Assembly (NCBI RefSeq): GCF_018131015.1
Contig: NZ_JAFCJJ010000012.1
Location: forward strand, 124,001-188,000
DNA from: Bradyrhizobium diazoefficiens
GTDB taxonomy: Bacteria; Pseudomonadota; Alphaproteobacteria; Rhizobiales; Xanthobacteraceae
DNA length: 64,000 bases
Direction of reading: 5' to 3'
The notes beneath the pieces are model-generated. The model ran no database searches. It was not told the DNA's origin and saw nothing but the letters and a program-made list of their open reading frames with translations. Of the stretch, positions 63,882-64,000 are shown in pieces. Numbering within the stretch: position 1 is the first letter of the stretch; every line of letters starts with the position of its first letter. Made by a program: the position numbers and the translations under genes.

Positions 63882-63915
63882 CCGGAAGCGAAATTCGGAT
63901 CGAAGGAGACAGTAA

Positions 63916-64000
63916 ATGGCTACAGCAGCCAAGCAGATCGGTCGCGTCACCCAGGTCATGGGCGCCGTCGTCGACGTGCAGTTCGAAGGCCACCTGCCGG
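63916..64000 (+). CDS. atpD: ATP synthase F1 beta subunit, N-terminal part only
   Basis: ATG 63916 has AAGGAGA 6 bases upstream. The 28 visible residues read KQIGRVTQVMGAVVDVQFEG after a short start, the standard beta-subunit N-terminus. The gene is cut by the window end. The order atpH-atpA-atpG-atpD is that of alphaproteobacterial F1 operons. Confidence 0.95.
   Translation, partial: MATAAKQIGRVTQVMGAVVDVQFEGHLP

Overview
This window looks like a piece of a Bradyrhizobium-type alphaproteobacterial chromosome. That reading rests on high G+C with strong codon bias, a circularly permuted two-piece tmRNA whose tag reads ANDNFAPVAQAA, an alphaproteobacterial atpHAGD order, the mdh-sucC-sucD-sucA-sucB-lpdA run, an alpha-type SspB, and several families of palindromic intergenic repeats. 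Species assignment is inference. No rRNA or tRNA gene and no CRISPR array was seen.

Left part (1-18 kb), mostly accessory. A cut PEP-mutase-like gene and an alpha/beta hydrolase face a MarR regulator and a nitrilase-type amidohydrolase across two copies of a palindrome. A TetR regulator faces a cytochrome P450 across a long palindrome. Then come a 1205-residue AsmA protein, a DUF2336 protein, a type-B carboxylesterase, a small secreted protein, a beta-barrel gene remnant, a frameshifted P-loop kinase-like gene, an acetyltransferase, and a winged-helix/TPR regulator divergent from a Bug-type binding protein plus an O-methyltransferase.

Middle part (18-44 kb), mostly core. feoAB with a candidate iron-control element, a ribbon-helix-helix/DUF4169 pair, fumC, sspB, permuted ssrA, a split chromate transporter, a TctB-TctA-TctC uptake system, thyA-acetyltransferase-folA, hflK-hflC-DUF2065-degP (membrane and periplasmic quality control), an intact IS481-family element flanked by the arms of a chromosomal palindromic repeat, a BI-1 family protein, a YbbA/YbbP-like ABC exporter with a divergent TesA-like esterase, thpR, a vapBC toxin-antitoxin pair and zapE.

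Right part (44-64 kb), energy metabolism. mdh, sucC, a DUF1579 gene, sucD, sucA, sucB, an SDR and lpdA together supply malate dehydrogenase, succinyl-CoA synthetase and the 2-oxoglutarate dehydrogenase complex. They are followed by xerC and priA, a small RlpA protein, and the start of the F1 ATP synthase operon (atpH, atpA, atpG, partial atpD). Repeats sit between genes of the same pathway (sucA/sucB, atpA/atpG), and clear hairpin terminators close several units.
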